Assembly (NCBI RefSeq): GCF_900163665.1
Contig: NZ_FUIA01000016.1
Location: 339,321 to 403,320 of the forward strand
DNA length: 64,000 nucleotides
Direction of reading: 5' to 3'
DNA from: Frigoribacterium sp. JB110
GTDB lineage: Bacteria; Actinomycetota; Actinomycetes; Actinomycetales; Microbacteriaceae
Numbering within the stretch: the stretch's first letter is position 1; every line of letters begins with the position of its first letter. The notes beneath the pieces are model-generated. The model was given only the letters and a program-made list of their open reading frames with translations. It did not search any database and had not been told where the DNA came from. The position numbers and the translations under genes were made by a program. Positions 56,091-64,000 of the stretch are shown in pieces.

Positions 56091-57833
56091 ATGGCGAACA
56101 AGCCTGACGGGACTACGGCGAGGCTCCGTGACCTTCTGCCGTTCACGGCCGGATCTCGGGTCCGTCTTGGCTTCGCTGCTTTGCTTTCCCTGATCGTGGC
56201 AGGCCTGCTTGTGGTGCAGCCGCTACTGGTCCAGGAAGTCATCGGAGCCGCCGAGCTCCAGGCGTCGGTTGTTGGGCCCGCCACGCTTCTGCTGTGTCTG
56301 ACCGTAGTTGCCGCCCTGCTGAGCTGCGTGCAGTCCTACCTTCTCCGATCAGGGTCCGAGTCCATCGTGGCGTCGATAAGAGGTTCGTACCTCGCAAAGC
56401 TTTTCCACCTTCCGATGAAAGACCTGGACACGCGCTCGTACGGCGATCTGATTTCACGTATCAGCTCCGATGCCGCACTGATCAGGTCCGTGGTCACTTC
56501 GGGATTGGTGGAGGTTCTGTCGTCAGCGGTGATGCTTGTGGCGGCCGTTGTCATCATGTGGATTCTCGACCCTGTTCTGCTCGTCGTCGCGCTCTCGATG
56601 ATCAGCGTTGGGACGGTCATCTCGGTCCTTCTCGCCAAGAAGCTGCGGCCGGCAAACTACGAGATGCAGCACCGCGTGGGGACGATGGCGGGCGCGGTCC
56701 AACGCGCACTGCACGGCATGAGAACAATCAGAGCTTCTTCGGCGACGGAGAGGGAGAACGAGGTCGCCGCCGGATCAGTCGCGGACGTGCTTCTATCGGC
56801 GAAGCGGATCGCGAAGCTCGAGGCGCTGGTGCAGCCGGTCCTTACGATCTGCATCCAGGGCGCATTCGTTGCGACGATCGCGATCGGCGGACTCCGCGTA
56901 GCCTCGGGTGCCCTTCCGCTGGCTTCCCTCATGAGCATGGTCCTGTACCTGTTCCTCCTCACGAATCCAATCAGCCAGATGATGGGAGTATTCAGCCAGA
57001 TCCAGGTCGCCATCGCGTCGTTCAACCGCATCCGGGAAATCACCGAGCAAGAGGATGAGCGGGAGCAGATCGACCAAGGCGATGCCGAGCCCGACGCGAT
57101 TGTCACCCGGCTCGAGTTTGACCATGTGAACTTCGCCTACACACCTCAGAGCCCGGTCCTGCGAGACGTCACCTTTAGCGCTAGCCTCGGGCAAAGGGTT
57201 GCCATCGTGGGGCCCTCCGGCGCTGGCAAGAGCACGCTCTTCGCGCTGATTGAGCGCTTCTACGATCCCGTCGATGGCGAGATTCGCCTCAACGGGACGC
57301 CGCTGCGCGAATTCGGACTGGAAGCGCTCCGCCGGAGAATTGGTTACGTGGAACAGGATTCGCCGGCGCTGAGCGGAACAGTGTCAGAGAACCTGCGTCT
57401 GGCCGCCCATGACGCCACCGATGACGAACTGCGGAGGGTACTCGCAGATGTCGGCCTGGAGGACATCGCGCGTCGGGACGATGGTCTCGGGTCCGCTCTT
57501 GGAGAGAGCGGCCTCAACCTCTCCGGCGGGCAGAGGCAGCGGTTGGCCTGGGCTCGCACTCTCCTGTCGAAGCCGTCTGTCGTCCTCTTGGATGAGCCCA
57601 CGTCTGCCGTGGACGCCATCACCGAGGAGGCGCTGCAGTCACTGATATCCCAGGGGTCTGATCATCGGCTGACGCTCGTGATCGCACATCGGATGGCCAC
57701 CGTCGTGGGCTGTGACCGCATCATCGTCCTGGACGAAGGCAGAGTGGTCGATGCAGGCACCCACGCAGAGCTTGTCGCCAGGAGCGTCCTCTATCGGCGC
57801 CTCGCCCACGAGGAACTGACCACGGACGTCTAG
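56091..57833 (+). CDS. Fused ABC exporter (permease + ATPase), probable lanthipeptide exporter
   Basis: Using ATG 56091 (GGAAGGA upstream), 580 residues of the MsbA/LanT half-transporter type. Six membrane helices lie in the first 320 residues (RVRLGFAALLSLIVAGLLVVQPLLVQEV opens them). The ATPase has GPSGAGKSTLFALIERFYDP (Walker A), ESGLNLSGGQRQRLAWARTLL (signature), VVLLDEPTSAVDAITEE (Walker B) and VIAHRMATV (His switch). There is no N-terminal C39 peptidase domain, so leader removal must come from another enzyme. It diverges from lanKC and its stop overlaps the TetR gene end by 4 bases. Confidence 0.9.
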   Translation: MANKPDGTTARLRDLLPFTAGSRVRLGFAALLSLIVAGLLVVQPLLVQEVIGAAELQASVVGPATLLLCLTVVAALLSCVQSYLLRSGSESIVASIRGSYLAKLFHLPMKDLDTRSYGDLISRISSDAALIRSVVTSGLVEVLSSAVMLVAAVVIMWILDPVLLVVALSMISVGTVISVLLAKKLRPANYEMQHRVGTMAGAVQRALHGMRTIRASSATERENEVAAGSVADVLLSAKRIAKLEALVQPVLTICIQGAFVATIAIGGLRVASGALPLASLMSMVLYLFLLTNPISQMMGVFSQIQVAIASFNRIREITEQEDEREQIDQGDAEPDAIVTRLEFDHVNFAYTPQSPVLRDVTFSASLGQRVAIVGPSGAGKSTLFALIERFYDPVDGEIRLNGTPLREFGLEALRRRIGYVEQDSPALSGTVSENLRLAAHDATDDELRRVLADVGLEDIARRDDGLGSALGESGLNLSGGQRQRLAWARTLLSKPSVVLLDEPTSAVDAITEEALQSLISQGSDHRLTLVIAHRMATVVGCDRIIVLDEGRVVDAGTHAELVARSVLYRRLAHEELTTDV

Positions 57834-58414
57834 GTGTTCTTCTCATCGAGACCGTACACTCGCCACATCTCTTCGACCATCGCTGGCAGCTCGGATCTCG
57901 AGCCAAGATCGTCCGCCATCTTCTGGAGCCCGTCGACCGTGGCAACAATCTGACGCGAGTATGCCTTCACATCTAGTCCCTCCGGGAGTTCGCGCTGGTC
58001 GACGGCTTTGCTCAGGAACTCCTCCACGATGTTGAGCCAGCCGATGAACGGCAGGTAATTGGACGGAACGTCCACGTTCCTTTCACGCATAAGACGGACT
58101 GCTGCGCGGATGGTCACGTCATCCCGATAGCGCTCGGCTACCTTCCGCGAAAGAGATCGCAGACCGCCAAGGGAATCCGGGGACTGCCTTGCTTGCTCGA
58201 GATCGTCGTCCCATGCGGTCCAGTAATGTTCGATAACAGAACCGGCGAGCAACGCCTTCGTGGGGAAGTGAAAGTAGACGGTTCCTTTGGTCAGGCCAAG
58301 TCGGTCTGAGACATTACTGAGGACGGTCCCCGCATAGCCGTGCTGTTCGAATTCGATCGCCGCGGATTCGATCAGCGCGCTCCGTGTCAGCTCCCTGCGG
58401 TCCGCCTTCTTCAC
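57830..58414 (-). CDS. TetR family, gamma-butyrolactone-receptor-like regulator
   Basis: Using GTG 58414 with an ideal AAGGAG site (the ORF opens 13 codons earlier without one), 194 residues. The N-terminus TRSALIESAAIEFEQHGYAGTVLSNVSDRLGLTKGTVYFHFPTKALLAGSVIEHYW follows the ArpA/ScbR receptor pattern, particularly GYxxTxLxxxxxRxGxTKGxxYFHFxxKxxLA. The ligand domain has the Trp-containing helix of butyrolactone receptors as a possible match. It is divergent from an AfsA homologue, the standard receptor-synthase pairing. I infer that it represses the cluster until the butyrolactone binds. A generic TetR repressor is the alternative. Confidence 0.82.
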   Translation of the reverse strand: MKKADRRELTRSALIESAAIEFEQHGYAGTVLSNVSDRLGLTKGTVYFHFPTKALLAGSVIEHYWTAWDDDLEQARQSPDSLGGLRSLSRKVAERYRDDVTIRAAVRLMRERNVDVPSNYLPFIGWLNIVEEFLSKAVDQRELPEGLDVKAYSRQIVATVDGLQKMADDLGSRSELPAMVEEMWRVYGLDEKNT

Positions 58415-58529
58415 AGCGATCTCCTTGCTTTCTTCTCCTCCGCGACCCTCCACGCGCCGGTGACCGTACTGCTGGGCGGCTCAAGCGCATGCCCTAAGGG
58501 GTATCGATTGAGTCTACAGTCGACCCCAC

Positions 58530-58549
58530 ACTGACCATGTGACTAGTAT
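58530..58549. promoter_or_regulatory. Operator candidate 2 (TetR / afsA-like divergent promoter)
   Basis: ACTGACCATGTGACTAGTAT, a loose dyad (ACACT...AGTAT around ATGTG) similar in 14 of 20 positions to site 1 near lanKC. It lies in the 174 bases between the regulator and the AfsA-like gene and resembles the autoregulatory elements of butyrolactone receptors. Confidence 0.55.
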
Positions 58550-58588
58550 CCTGACATCAGGCTAACGGGGGCTGGGTAGGGGGTCGTG

Positions 58589-59449
58589 ATGTCGACAGCA
58601 ACGGGGCCAGCGATCGACCTCACATTTGAGCGCACGCTGGACAGGCGCCTTGTGCACCGAACCGCTGTATCGGGCGTTCTCTTGACCAGCCTCAGCGAGG
58701 GAGTCGACGACCGATGGTGGGGCGGGTTTCAGCTGTCGCGGCAACATGTCAATCGCGGTTCATCGACGTGGGTGCCCGTCCACCTCGGAGCAGAGATCCT
58801 CCGGCAGTCCGGCCTCGCGATCGCCCACAGGTACTTCCACGTACCCCTGGACGCGGCGTTCCTCATCGACGAGCTGGCGTTCAGTTGGACGGCCGGAGCA
58901 CCCCCTTGCTTCCCGCGTTTCGGTCCTTTCGCCGGGGTGTGCGAGACGCGTCTAGTCTCCGAGACCAAGCGCCGGGGAGTTACGTTCGAGCTGGCCCTAG
59001 AGTTCGAGGTCCGGTCAAGCGACACTCGCTTAGCCCAAGGGTCCGGCCGTCTCCGCTGCGTGACCGCGGAGCAGTACCGCGTGCTGCGTCGGTCCGCACC
59101 CCGTCCGACGGACGTGCCGTTGCGCGAAGACGCTGCTTTACTCAAGGACGTGGTTGCGTCGACCACGGGAATCGAGGGAACACTCTCCTGGGACCACACC
59201 GATGCGTTCTACTTCGATCATCCGACCGACCACGTTCCGGGCATGGTGCTGGTCGGTGCGATGTCCTCGGCTGCCGGAATCATCCTCAAAGGGGCGATGC
59301 CGAATGGGTTCTCAGCATCGTTCGTTAAGTTCGTCGAGTTCGCGTCCGATGCCGTTGTCGTCGCATCAGTCGTAAACGAGGCATCGAAAGTGCACGTTGA
59401 AGTGCGACAAAACGGGGTTGTTGCCGCTGTCGGCGACTGGATTGCCTAG
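58589..59449 (+). CDS. AfsA-family protein (A-factor/gamma-butyrolactone biosynthesis)
   Basis: Using ATG 58589, 286 residues with two AfsA hot-dog repeats. The first has VHRTAVSGVLLTSL and LRQSGLAIAHRYFHVPLDAAFLIDELAFSW (about 85-110). The second has the signature DHVPGMVLVGAMSSAAG (about 211-227) and ASFVKFVEFASDAVVVA. AfsA enzymes join a beta-ketoacyl chain to dihydroxyacetone phosphate, the first step to butyrolactone signals. Family match is convincing. The product's exact structure is unknown. It ends 4 bases into the convergent epimerase gene. Confidence 0.88.
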   Translation: MSTATGPAIDLTFERTLDRRLVHRTAVSGVLLTSLSEGVDDRWWGGFQLSRQHVNRGSSTWVPVHLGAEILRQSGLAIAHRYFHVPLDAAFLIDELAFSWTAGAPPCFPRFGPFAGVCETRLVSETKRRGVTFELALEFEVRSSDTRLAQGSGRLRCVTAEQYRVLRRSAPRPTDVPLREDAALLKDVVASTTGIEGTLSWDHTDAFYFDHPTDHVPGMVLVGAMSSAAGIILKGAMPNGFSASFVKFVEFASDAVVVASVVNEASKVHVEVRQNGVVAAVGDWIA

Positions 59450-60396
59450 CGCCTGGCGGTCAGGAATCTCTCGGCGTACCAGGCCAAAGCGGATGGGCTG
59501 ACTGACTGGTTCGGCGGCGGCTCCAGTCCGGTGAGTTCCCAGATCCGCTGAGAATCGAGCCAGTTGTCTCTCGTGACCATCCTCATCTGCGATTCCCGAA
59601 TGCCTCTCGGGCTGAACACAGCGAGGGCATCCTCCGGGGAGATTGATCCGTCCGGGACAGGCACTCCCGCGTAGAGGAGCACTTCGCGAGCGAGGTCTCT
59701 GATTCGCACGGGGTCCGGATGGCAGGCATGGAGGACTCTATCGGGCGGGTCGGTGGCGGTGAGCGCAACCACCAGACGAGCCAGATCGTCCCGGCCTATC
59801 GCGGAGATCAACGCCGAACCACCGCCGACCCATGCCCCTAGCGTCGCGGTCATGGCAGCGAAGGGGCCAAGGAACCATCGGTCGCCTTCACCGTGGATAA
59901 GGTGCGGTCGCAATACAATGCCGCCAGCGTCGAGGACGATCTCCTCCGCACGAGCGCGCGAAGCGCTGAGGGTGGAGCCTGGGCGGGGACGTAGCTCTCC
60001 CTCCTTCGCACCGTTGTACGGGAACGGTCCGTATACGGCGGCCGTGCTCACGTAGATGATCCGTTCCACTCCTTGCCGCTGTGCCTCGACTACCAGCCGG
60101 TGGGTTCCGTGGATGTTCACCTCACGCTGTATGACATCGTCGGGTCCGACATAGCTCGCCGCGTGGACAAGGGACCTTGCGCCCTCCAAGAGCTGCCGGA
60201 GCGCCTTTCCATCGGCGAGCCCCTCGGGTGCCACAACGTTCTCCGCTCTGACACCGTGCAGGCGACGTCGTCGGGACAGCGCAGATACCGGCAGATTGGC
60301 GAGGACCAGATGCTCCAGCACGGTTGAGCCGATGAAGCCCGTGCACCCGGTTAGTGCGATACGACCCTGTCGTTGCCCGATCTTCATCGTGCCCAT
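59446..60396 (-). CDS. NAD-dependent epimerase/dehydratase, probable butyrolactone reductase
   Basis: Using ATG 60396 (GGAAGA upstream), 316 residues of the extended SDR family. NAD-binding IALTGCTGFIGSTVLEHLV, SLVHAASYVGPDDVIQREVNIHGTHRLVVEAQRQGVERIIYVSTAAVYGPFPY, and a weak catalytic segment (SASRARAEEIVL where YxxxK is expected, so the active site may differ). Such genes frequently accompany afsA homologues, where they reduce or modify the butyrolactone precursor. It is convergent with the AfsA-like gene with a 4-base overlap. Confidence 0.78.
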   Translation of the reverse strand: MGTMKIGQRQGRIALTGCTGFIGSTVLEHLVLANLPVSALSRRRRLHGVRAENVVAPEGLADGKALRQLLEGARSLVHAASYVGPDDVIQREVNIHGTHRLVVEAQRQGVERIIYVSTAAVYGPFPYNGAKEGELRPRPGSTLSASRARAEEIVLDAGGIVLRPHLIHGEGDRWFLGPFAAMTATLGAWVGGGSALISAIGRDDLARLVVALTATDPPDRVLHACHPDPVRIRDLAREVLLYAGVPVPDGSISPEDALAVFSPRGIRESQMRMVTRDNWLDSQRIWELTGLEPPPNQSVSPSALAWYAERFLTARR

Positions 60397-60505
60397 CGTT
60401 TCAGTCTTCCACAGCGAACGAGTGGCCCCCTGTGGACAGGAAGCGAATATGGATCGGGCAGGCAGATCCGCACCACGCTCCTGACCACGCTGCAAAGACT
60501 GAGCG

Positions 60506-60822
60506 TTGTTTGCCACCAAAGCGGGGTTGCTCGTGGTCTCGGTCTCCGTCATCGCCTCTCTCGCAGTGGGGGCTATCGTTTTTACGCACGCAGCCGGGCG
60601 CATCCGCATCGTCGCATGAGCGTTGAACCCGGCATTCTGGTCCGACCTCGCCGGTGTCACGCTCGCGTGGGCGTTCACCTCGCTCATCGCGTTCGCGATC
60701 GGCATCCAGGCCAAGACCGCCATCCTCATCACCCTCTGGTGATCGGCCTCGGCGACTTCCTCCTCGCACATATCGTCAACGTCGAATCCTTCGGCGATAC
60801 GGCGAACCAATCCCGAAGCTAG
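60506..60822 (+). pseudogene. Decayed small membrane-protein gene
   Basis: Three fragments in different frames read as one membrane protein: TKAGLLVVSVSVIASLAVGAIVFTHAAG (stop near 60617), then LNPAFWSDLAGVTLAWAFTSLIAFAIGIQAKTAILITLW (stop at 60740), then VIGLGDFLLAHIVNVESFGDTAN. The order resembles four-helix DUF6790-like proteins, but this is only an impression. With two stops and frame changes it cannot be functional. Confidence 0.55.
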
Positions 60823-61099
60823 GGTCTACCGCGGCTAGCGATCCAGGGGCGCTGTCGCGCCGTGGGGGTCGGGAGTGTCGTCGATGGTCACCTCTTGCTG
60901 GCTCGCGTTGTCGGGTGGATGCTGAACTCGTCGGTCGCGGTGACGCCGTTTTGCCTGTGGTGCCTGTGAGCCTGTCGGCTAGCGTGGCGCGGAAGGACTC
61001 CATGGAACCGTGAATTGTTGCCGTTGAGCACGAGCGTTAGTTTCCTGAACTTCCTCACTGTCCTTCTCCGCGGCCGGCCCTGACGGAAAGGAGTCGGGG

Positions 61100-62295
61100 A
61101 TGAATATCTTCAAACGCGACGCGAAGGTCGCTGTCCGGGTGCCGGGGAAACATGCCGGGACGTTCACGACGGCGGTGACCACGTGGGGTGCGACGGTGGG
61201 GCAGGTCCTGGAGCTGATCGAGTTCTTGGCCGCGCAGCACGTGACGACGGTGGTGACGGAGGCGACCAGCGACGGTTGGAAACCGTTCTACTTCCTGAAG
61301 GAAGACCGCCTCCCGATGATGCTGGTCAACGCGCGGCAGGCCCGCAACGTCCCGGGTCGTAAGACCGACGTGTCGGACGCAGCCTGACTGGCGGAGTTGG
61401 CCGCGCACGGGCTGCTGCGGGGCTCGTTCCTCCCGCCGGAACCGATCCGTCAGCTCCAGACCTGACCCGGGCGCGGGCGATCGCGGTGCGGGACCGGACC
61501 CGGCAGGTGCGACGGCTGGAGAAGTTCCTGGAATCCACCGGGATTAAACGTGGCCTCCGTGGCCTCCGAGCTGATGGGGACGTCGTCGCGGGCGATGCCG
61601 GTCGCAGGGGAACACGACTCGCAGGTGCTCGCGGGAATGGCCAAGGGCGCGCTGCGGAAGAAGATCCCGCAGCTTGAGGCCGCGCTGCATGGCCGGTTCA
61701 CCGAGCATCACGCGTTCCTGGTGGGCGAGTATCTCACCCAGATCGACACGCCCATCGCGTTCATCGACCGACTCACCGTACGCATCGAGGACACGATGGA
61801 ATGGTTTCGCGCCGCCCGGGACGCGTTGACCACGATCCCGGGCGTGTCAACCATCGTCGAAGACGTGATCATCGCGGAGACCGGCGGTGACATGACCGTG
61901 TTCGATGCCCGGAGCGACTGGCGTCGTGGGCCGGCGTCTGCCCCGGTCAGAACGAGTCCGCCGGTCGGGTGAAATCCTCACACACCCGCCCCGGAGACAA
62001 GAACTTGAAAGCCGCGCTCGGCGTCGCAGCACTGTCGATCTCGAGATCCAAAGGCACCTATCTCGCATCCAAGTACCGGCGCATCGCCGCCCGACGCGGG
62101 CCCATCAAAGCCGTCGTCGCGATCGAGCACACCATCCTCACCGCGGTCTGGCACATGCTCAGAAACGGCGCGGTTTACATCGATCTGGGCGCCGACTACT
62201 ACACCCGGCTCGACCCGCAGAATGCGAAGAATAAGGCGATCCGACAACTGCAGAACCTCGGCTACGAAGTGGTCATCGCCCGAGTCGCCGCCTGA
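61100..62295 (+). mobile_element. IS110-family transposase remnant (frameshifted)
   Basis: Pieces of one IS110-type DEDD transposase read in several frames: residues from VAVRVPGKHAGTFTT through WKPFYFLKEDRLPMMLVNARQARNVPGRKTDVSDAA to a stop at 61385; then LAELAAHGLLRGSFLPPEPIRQL; RAIAVRDRTRQVRRLEKFLESTGIK; a long stretch from VASELMGTSSRAMPVAGEHDSQVLAGMAKGALRKKIPQLEAALHGRF to DVIIAETGGDMTVF; and last TRPGDKNLKAALGVAALSISRSKGTYLASKYRRIAARRGPIKAVVAIEHTIL. It is inactive. The 277 bases upstream (60823-61099) hold no gene I recognise; IS110 elements encode a bridge RNA in such ends, so remains may be there. Confidence 0.88.
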
Positions 62296-62315
62296 GGTCG
62301 CGTTCTACTCTCGTA

Positions 62316-63764
62316 TTAGATCCCCCGGCAAAGGGGTAGCGCGGCGGCCGTGAAGGCACTGGCCTGCTGTCCCACCAGCAACCGTGTCTCGAGGGAGGCT
62401 TGGATGGCGGCCTGTTGGGTAGCAGCGATGGCACTGTCGAGTTCGGCTTCGGTGTTCGCGGAGATGGTGATGAGTCCGGTGTAGCGGAGTACGCCGTGGC
62501 CGGAGATCATGTCGGATTCTTGCCGGAGCACATCCTGGTACTCGGCAGATTGTTGGGCGTCTTCGATCTGTCCGGCCTTGGCGCGTTGCGCCGCGTCGGA
62601 GACGTATTCGGTACGGAGTTTGCGGATGCTGCGGGCGGCCTGGTCAGAGCGGACGGGATCACACAGAAGGGTGAATGATCGGCGGATGCCGCTGGACAGC
62701 AGCAGGGGGGCGAGGAATCCGGGGTAGATCTGTGATCGTGGCCAGTCGGAGACCCAGAGGACGGCGTGGTGGGCGCTGTCGGTGCGGATCTTGTCCCATC
62801 GTTCGTCAACGGCGACGGGGCCTGCGGTGGCGAGGTCGTGTCCGAGGTTTCCGGAGCGGTCCAGGGTGCTCGCTACTTGGGGGTCGTAGGCGGAGCGGAG
62901 CATGATGGCGAGCTGTCCGGGCCCGTACCAGCGGCTGGGGCGCAGGTCGGCGGTGCGCAGCGCACTGGTGAGCGTGGTCATCTCTTGACGGAGCACGGCG
63001 GCGGCGCCTTTGATGCCGCCGCCTGCGGAGCGGATCGCGCGGGACGCGGCACGCATGTCGAGGGCGAGGGAGATCGTGGTGACGTGTCGTTCTCCCGCGG
63101 GGCCGGCCCGGTCGATGAGCTCTTGGTATATCCCCGCGACCCATGAACCGTCGTTGTGGCCGTGCTGTGACCACCACTCGGACAGGCCGGTGCCCGAGTC
63201 GGGCAGGGTGCGTTCGAGCACTTGCAGGCGGGCGATGTGGTTGGACCGGCACGTGGTGGCCAGCACACGACCCCAGGCGTGGACGCGGCGTTCCTGCTCG
63301 CCGGGATCGAGGAGTATGAACGCGGGATGGCTGACCTCGAGCAACGCGGTGAGGGTCGCACTGTGCGGGTCGTGCACCATGACTGCCTCGGTGTCCGGGT
63401 CCAGGTGCATGCGGAGTGATGCTGCATCGCCGGGGAGGGCGAGGGTCCCCGCGGGGCGGGGTTTGGTCAGCCGTTTCCGGAAAGTGGTCTGTTTGGCGGC
63501 GACGCGGGCAGCCCAGTGGCTGGTCACGGGGATCCACTCCACCGCGCGTCTTCCGCCGATGGGCACCCAGGTGAGGGCGATCACGCTCGCCCAAGCCGGG
63601 CTCAACCAGGTGAGCGCCTCCCCGCCACCGAAGTAGAGGGCACCGATGATGATCGCCACCGCCAGGCTCGCAGTGACCAGCTGCGGTGCGGTCAGCCCCA
63701 GCAGGATTCCACGTCGGGACACGCGAGAGAACTTCACCGGGGACAGCTCGTAGTCGTCTCTCAT
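62316..63764 (-). CDS. SCO6880-family conjugation protein (VirB4 N-terminal-like)
   Basis: A 482-residue protein that matches actinobacterial SCO6880-family proteins. The N-terminus YELSPVKFSRVSRRGILLGLTAPQLVTASLAVAIIIGALYFGGGEALTW holds one or two membrane helices. PVTSHWAARVAAKQTTFRKRLTKPRPAGTLALPGDAASLRMH follows, then a long soluble part ending in ETRLLVGQQASAFTAAALPLCRGI. It is thought to correspond to the missing half of VirB4 and to work with the ATPase at 46787-48262. Its ATG overlaps the upstream gene's stop by 4 bases. Confidence 0.9.
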   Translation of the reverse strand: MRDDYELSPVKFSRVSRRGILLGLTAPQLVTASLAVAIIIGALYFGGGEALTWLSPAWASVIALTWVPIGGRRAVEWIPVTSHWAARVAAKQTTFRKRLTKPRPAGTLALPGDAASLRMHLDPDTEAVMVHDPHSATLTALLEVSHPAFILLDPGEQERRVHAWGRVLATTCRSNHIARLQVLERTLPDSGTGLSEWWSQHGHNDGSWVAGIYQELIDRAGPAGERHVTTISLALDMRAASRAIRSAGGGIKGAAAVLRQEMTTLTSALRTADLRPSRWYGPGQLAIMLRSAYDPQVASTLDRSGNLGHDLATAGPVAVDERWDKIRTDSAHHAVLWVSDWPRSQIYPGFLAPLLLSSGIRRSFTLLCDPVRSDQAARSIRKLRTEYVSDAAQRAKAGQIEDAQQSAEYQDVLRQESDMISGHGVLRYTGLITISANTEAELDSAIAATQQAAIQASLETRLLVGQQASAFTAAALPLCRGI

Positions 63765-64000
63765 GAACGTTCTCCTTGCTGCTTCTGTGCCGGCGGAGAC
63801 GGGGGCGGTGTCGCCGGCGGTGGAGATGAATTCGTGGGCGGTGGCGCGGGAGCATCAGCGGGTGCGGCGCCCGGCTGTGGTGCTGGCGGCGGGGGAGTCC
63901 CGGTCGGGGGAGCGGCCGATGGGGGTGGCGGGGTTGTGGAGGATTCCTGTGCGGCACCAAGATGTTCGGACGCAGACGCGCCGATCGCGGCACCTGCTTT
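63761..64000 (-). CDS. Pro-rich C-terminus of a transfer-operon membrane protein (partial)
   Basis: The last 79 residues of a gene that continues past the window end. They are Pro/Ala-rich (SSTTPPPPSAAPPTGTPPPP and similar) with no hydrophobic segment. The stop overlaps the SCO6880 gene's ATG by 4 bases. In related ICEs the gene here is a TrbL/VirB6-like polytopic protein with such a tail; that identity is inferred from position only. Confidence 0.7.
   Translation of the reverse strand, partial: KAGAAIGASASEHLGAAQESSTTPPPPSAAPPTGTPPPPAPQPGAAPADAPAPPPTNSSPPPATPPPSPPAQKQQGERS

Noticed and set aside
60397..60810. N-terminal extension of the epimerase gene on the minus strand
   Set aside because: It has Met/Ala/Arg-rich sequence without family match and is opposite the decayed membrane-protein fragments; ATG 60396 has a good ribosome site.
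33521..64000. Right end (attR) of the ICE within the window
   Set aside because: No second copy of the tRNA-Met 3' sequence was noticed and transfer genes continue to the last base, so the end must be outside.

Overview
The window is high-GC actinobacterial DNA. A dispersed but complete-looking set of menaquinone genes (menA, B, D, E, F, G and a long-chain polyprenyl diphosphate synthase), actinobacterial families (DUF4229, DUF402, DUF1990, F420/LLM oxidoreductase, FprA-type ferredoxin reductase, YhgE/Pip) and gene order point to Microbacteriaceae, most likely Microbacterium. The genus is inferred from gene content only.

Positions 1 to about 33,490 are chromosomal backbone. In order: two DUF202 membrane proteins with a formylglycine-generating enzyme; an LLM oxidoreductase; a HepT/MntA toxin-antitoxin locus whose toxin gene is frameshifted; menB-menE-DUF1990-menA; a four-gene ectoine/hydroxyectoine-type ABC importer (ehuBCDA) divergent from a GntR/FCD regulator; menD; glycerate kinase; menF; menG; polyprenyl synthase; ferredoxin reductase; a DEAD-box helicase with a Gly/Arg/Gln tail; a TetR gene with a near-perfect operator in front of a large YhgE/Pip protein; small enzymes; tRNA-Tyr; an inositol-phosphatase-like protein; an M23 peptidase; tRNA-Thr and tRNA-Met. 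Several intergenic gaps carry related palindromes.

From the 3' end of tRNA-Met (about 33,520) to the window end lies an integrative and conjugative element (ICE). It carries a large serine integrase whose last codons lie inside the tRNA gene, a translationally coupled resolvase-like protein without catalytic residues, small ICE proteins, a 1945-residue DNA methylase-helicase, an SSB-like protein, a VirD4/TraG coupling ATPase, a VirB4-type ATPase, an SCO6880-family protein and the end of a proline-rich protein. The right end of the ICE is outside the window.

Between the VirB4-type ATPase and the SCO6880 gene, which I expect to be neighbours, sits about 14 kb of cargo (48.3-62.3 kb). This is the most interesting part. 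It encodes a class III lanthipeptide system: a LanKC synthetase, a 45-residue precursor too short for routine ORF calling with two perfect S-x2-S-x3-C labionin motifs, a half-size ABC exporter, a MacB/FtsX-type ABC pair, and a matched pair of M16 peptidase-like proteins (one with HxxEH, one without) that are good candidates for leader removal. Beside it are a TetR-family regulator, an AfsA-family protein and an NAD-dependent epimerase/reductase, the gene set of gamma-butyrolactone signalling. A shared 20-bp element lies in both divergent promoter regions. The reading is a mobile, quorum-controlled lanthipeptide island. A decayed membrane-protein gene and a decayed IS110-family transposase lie at its right edge.
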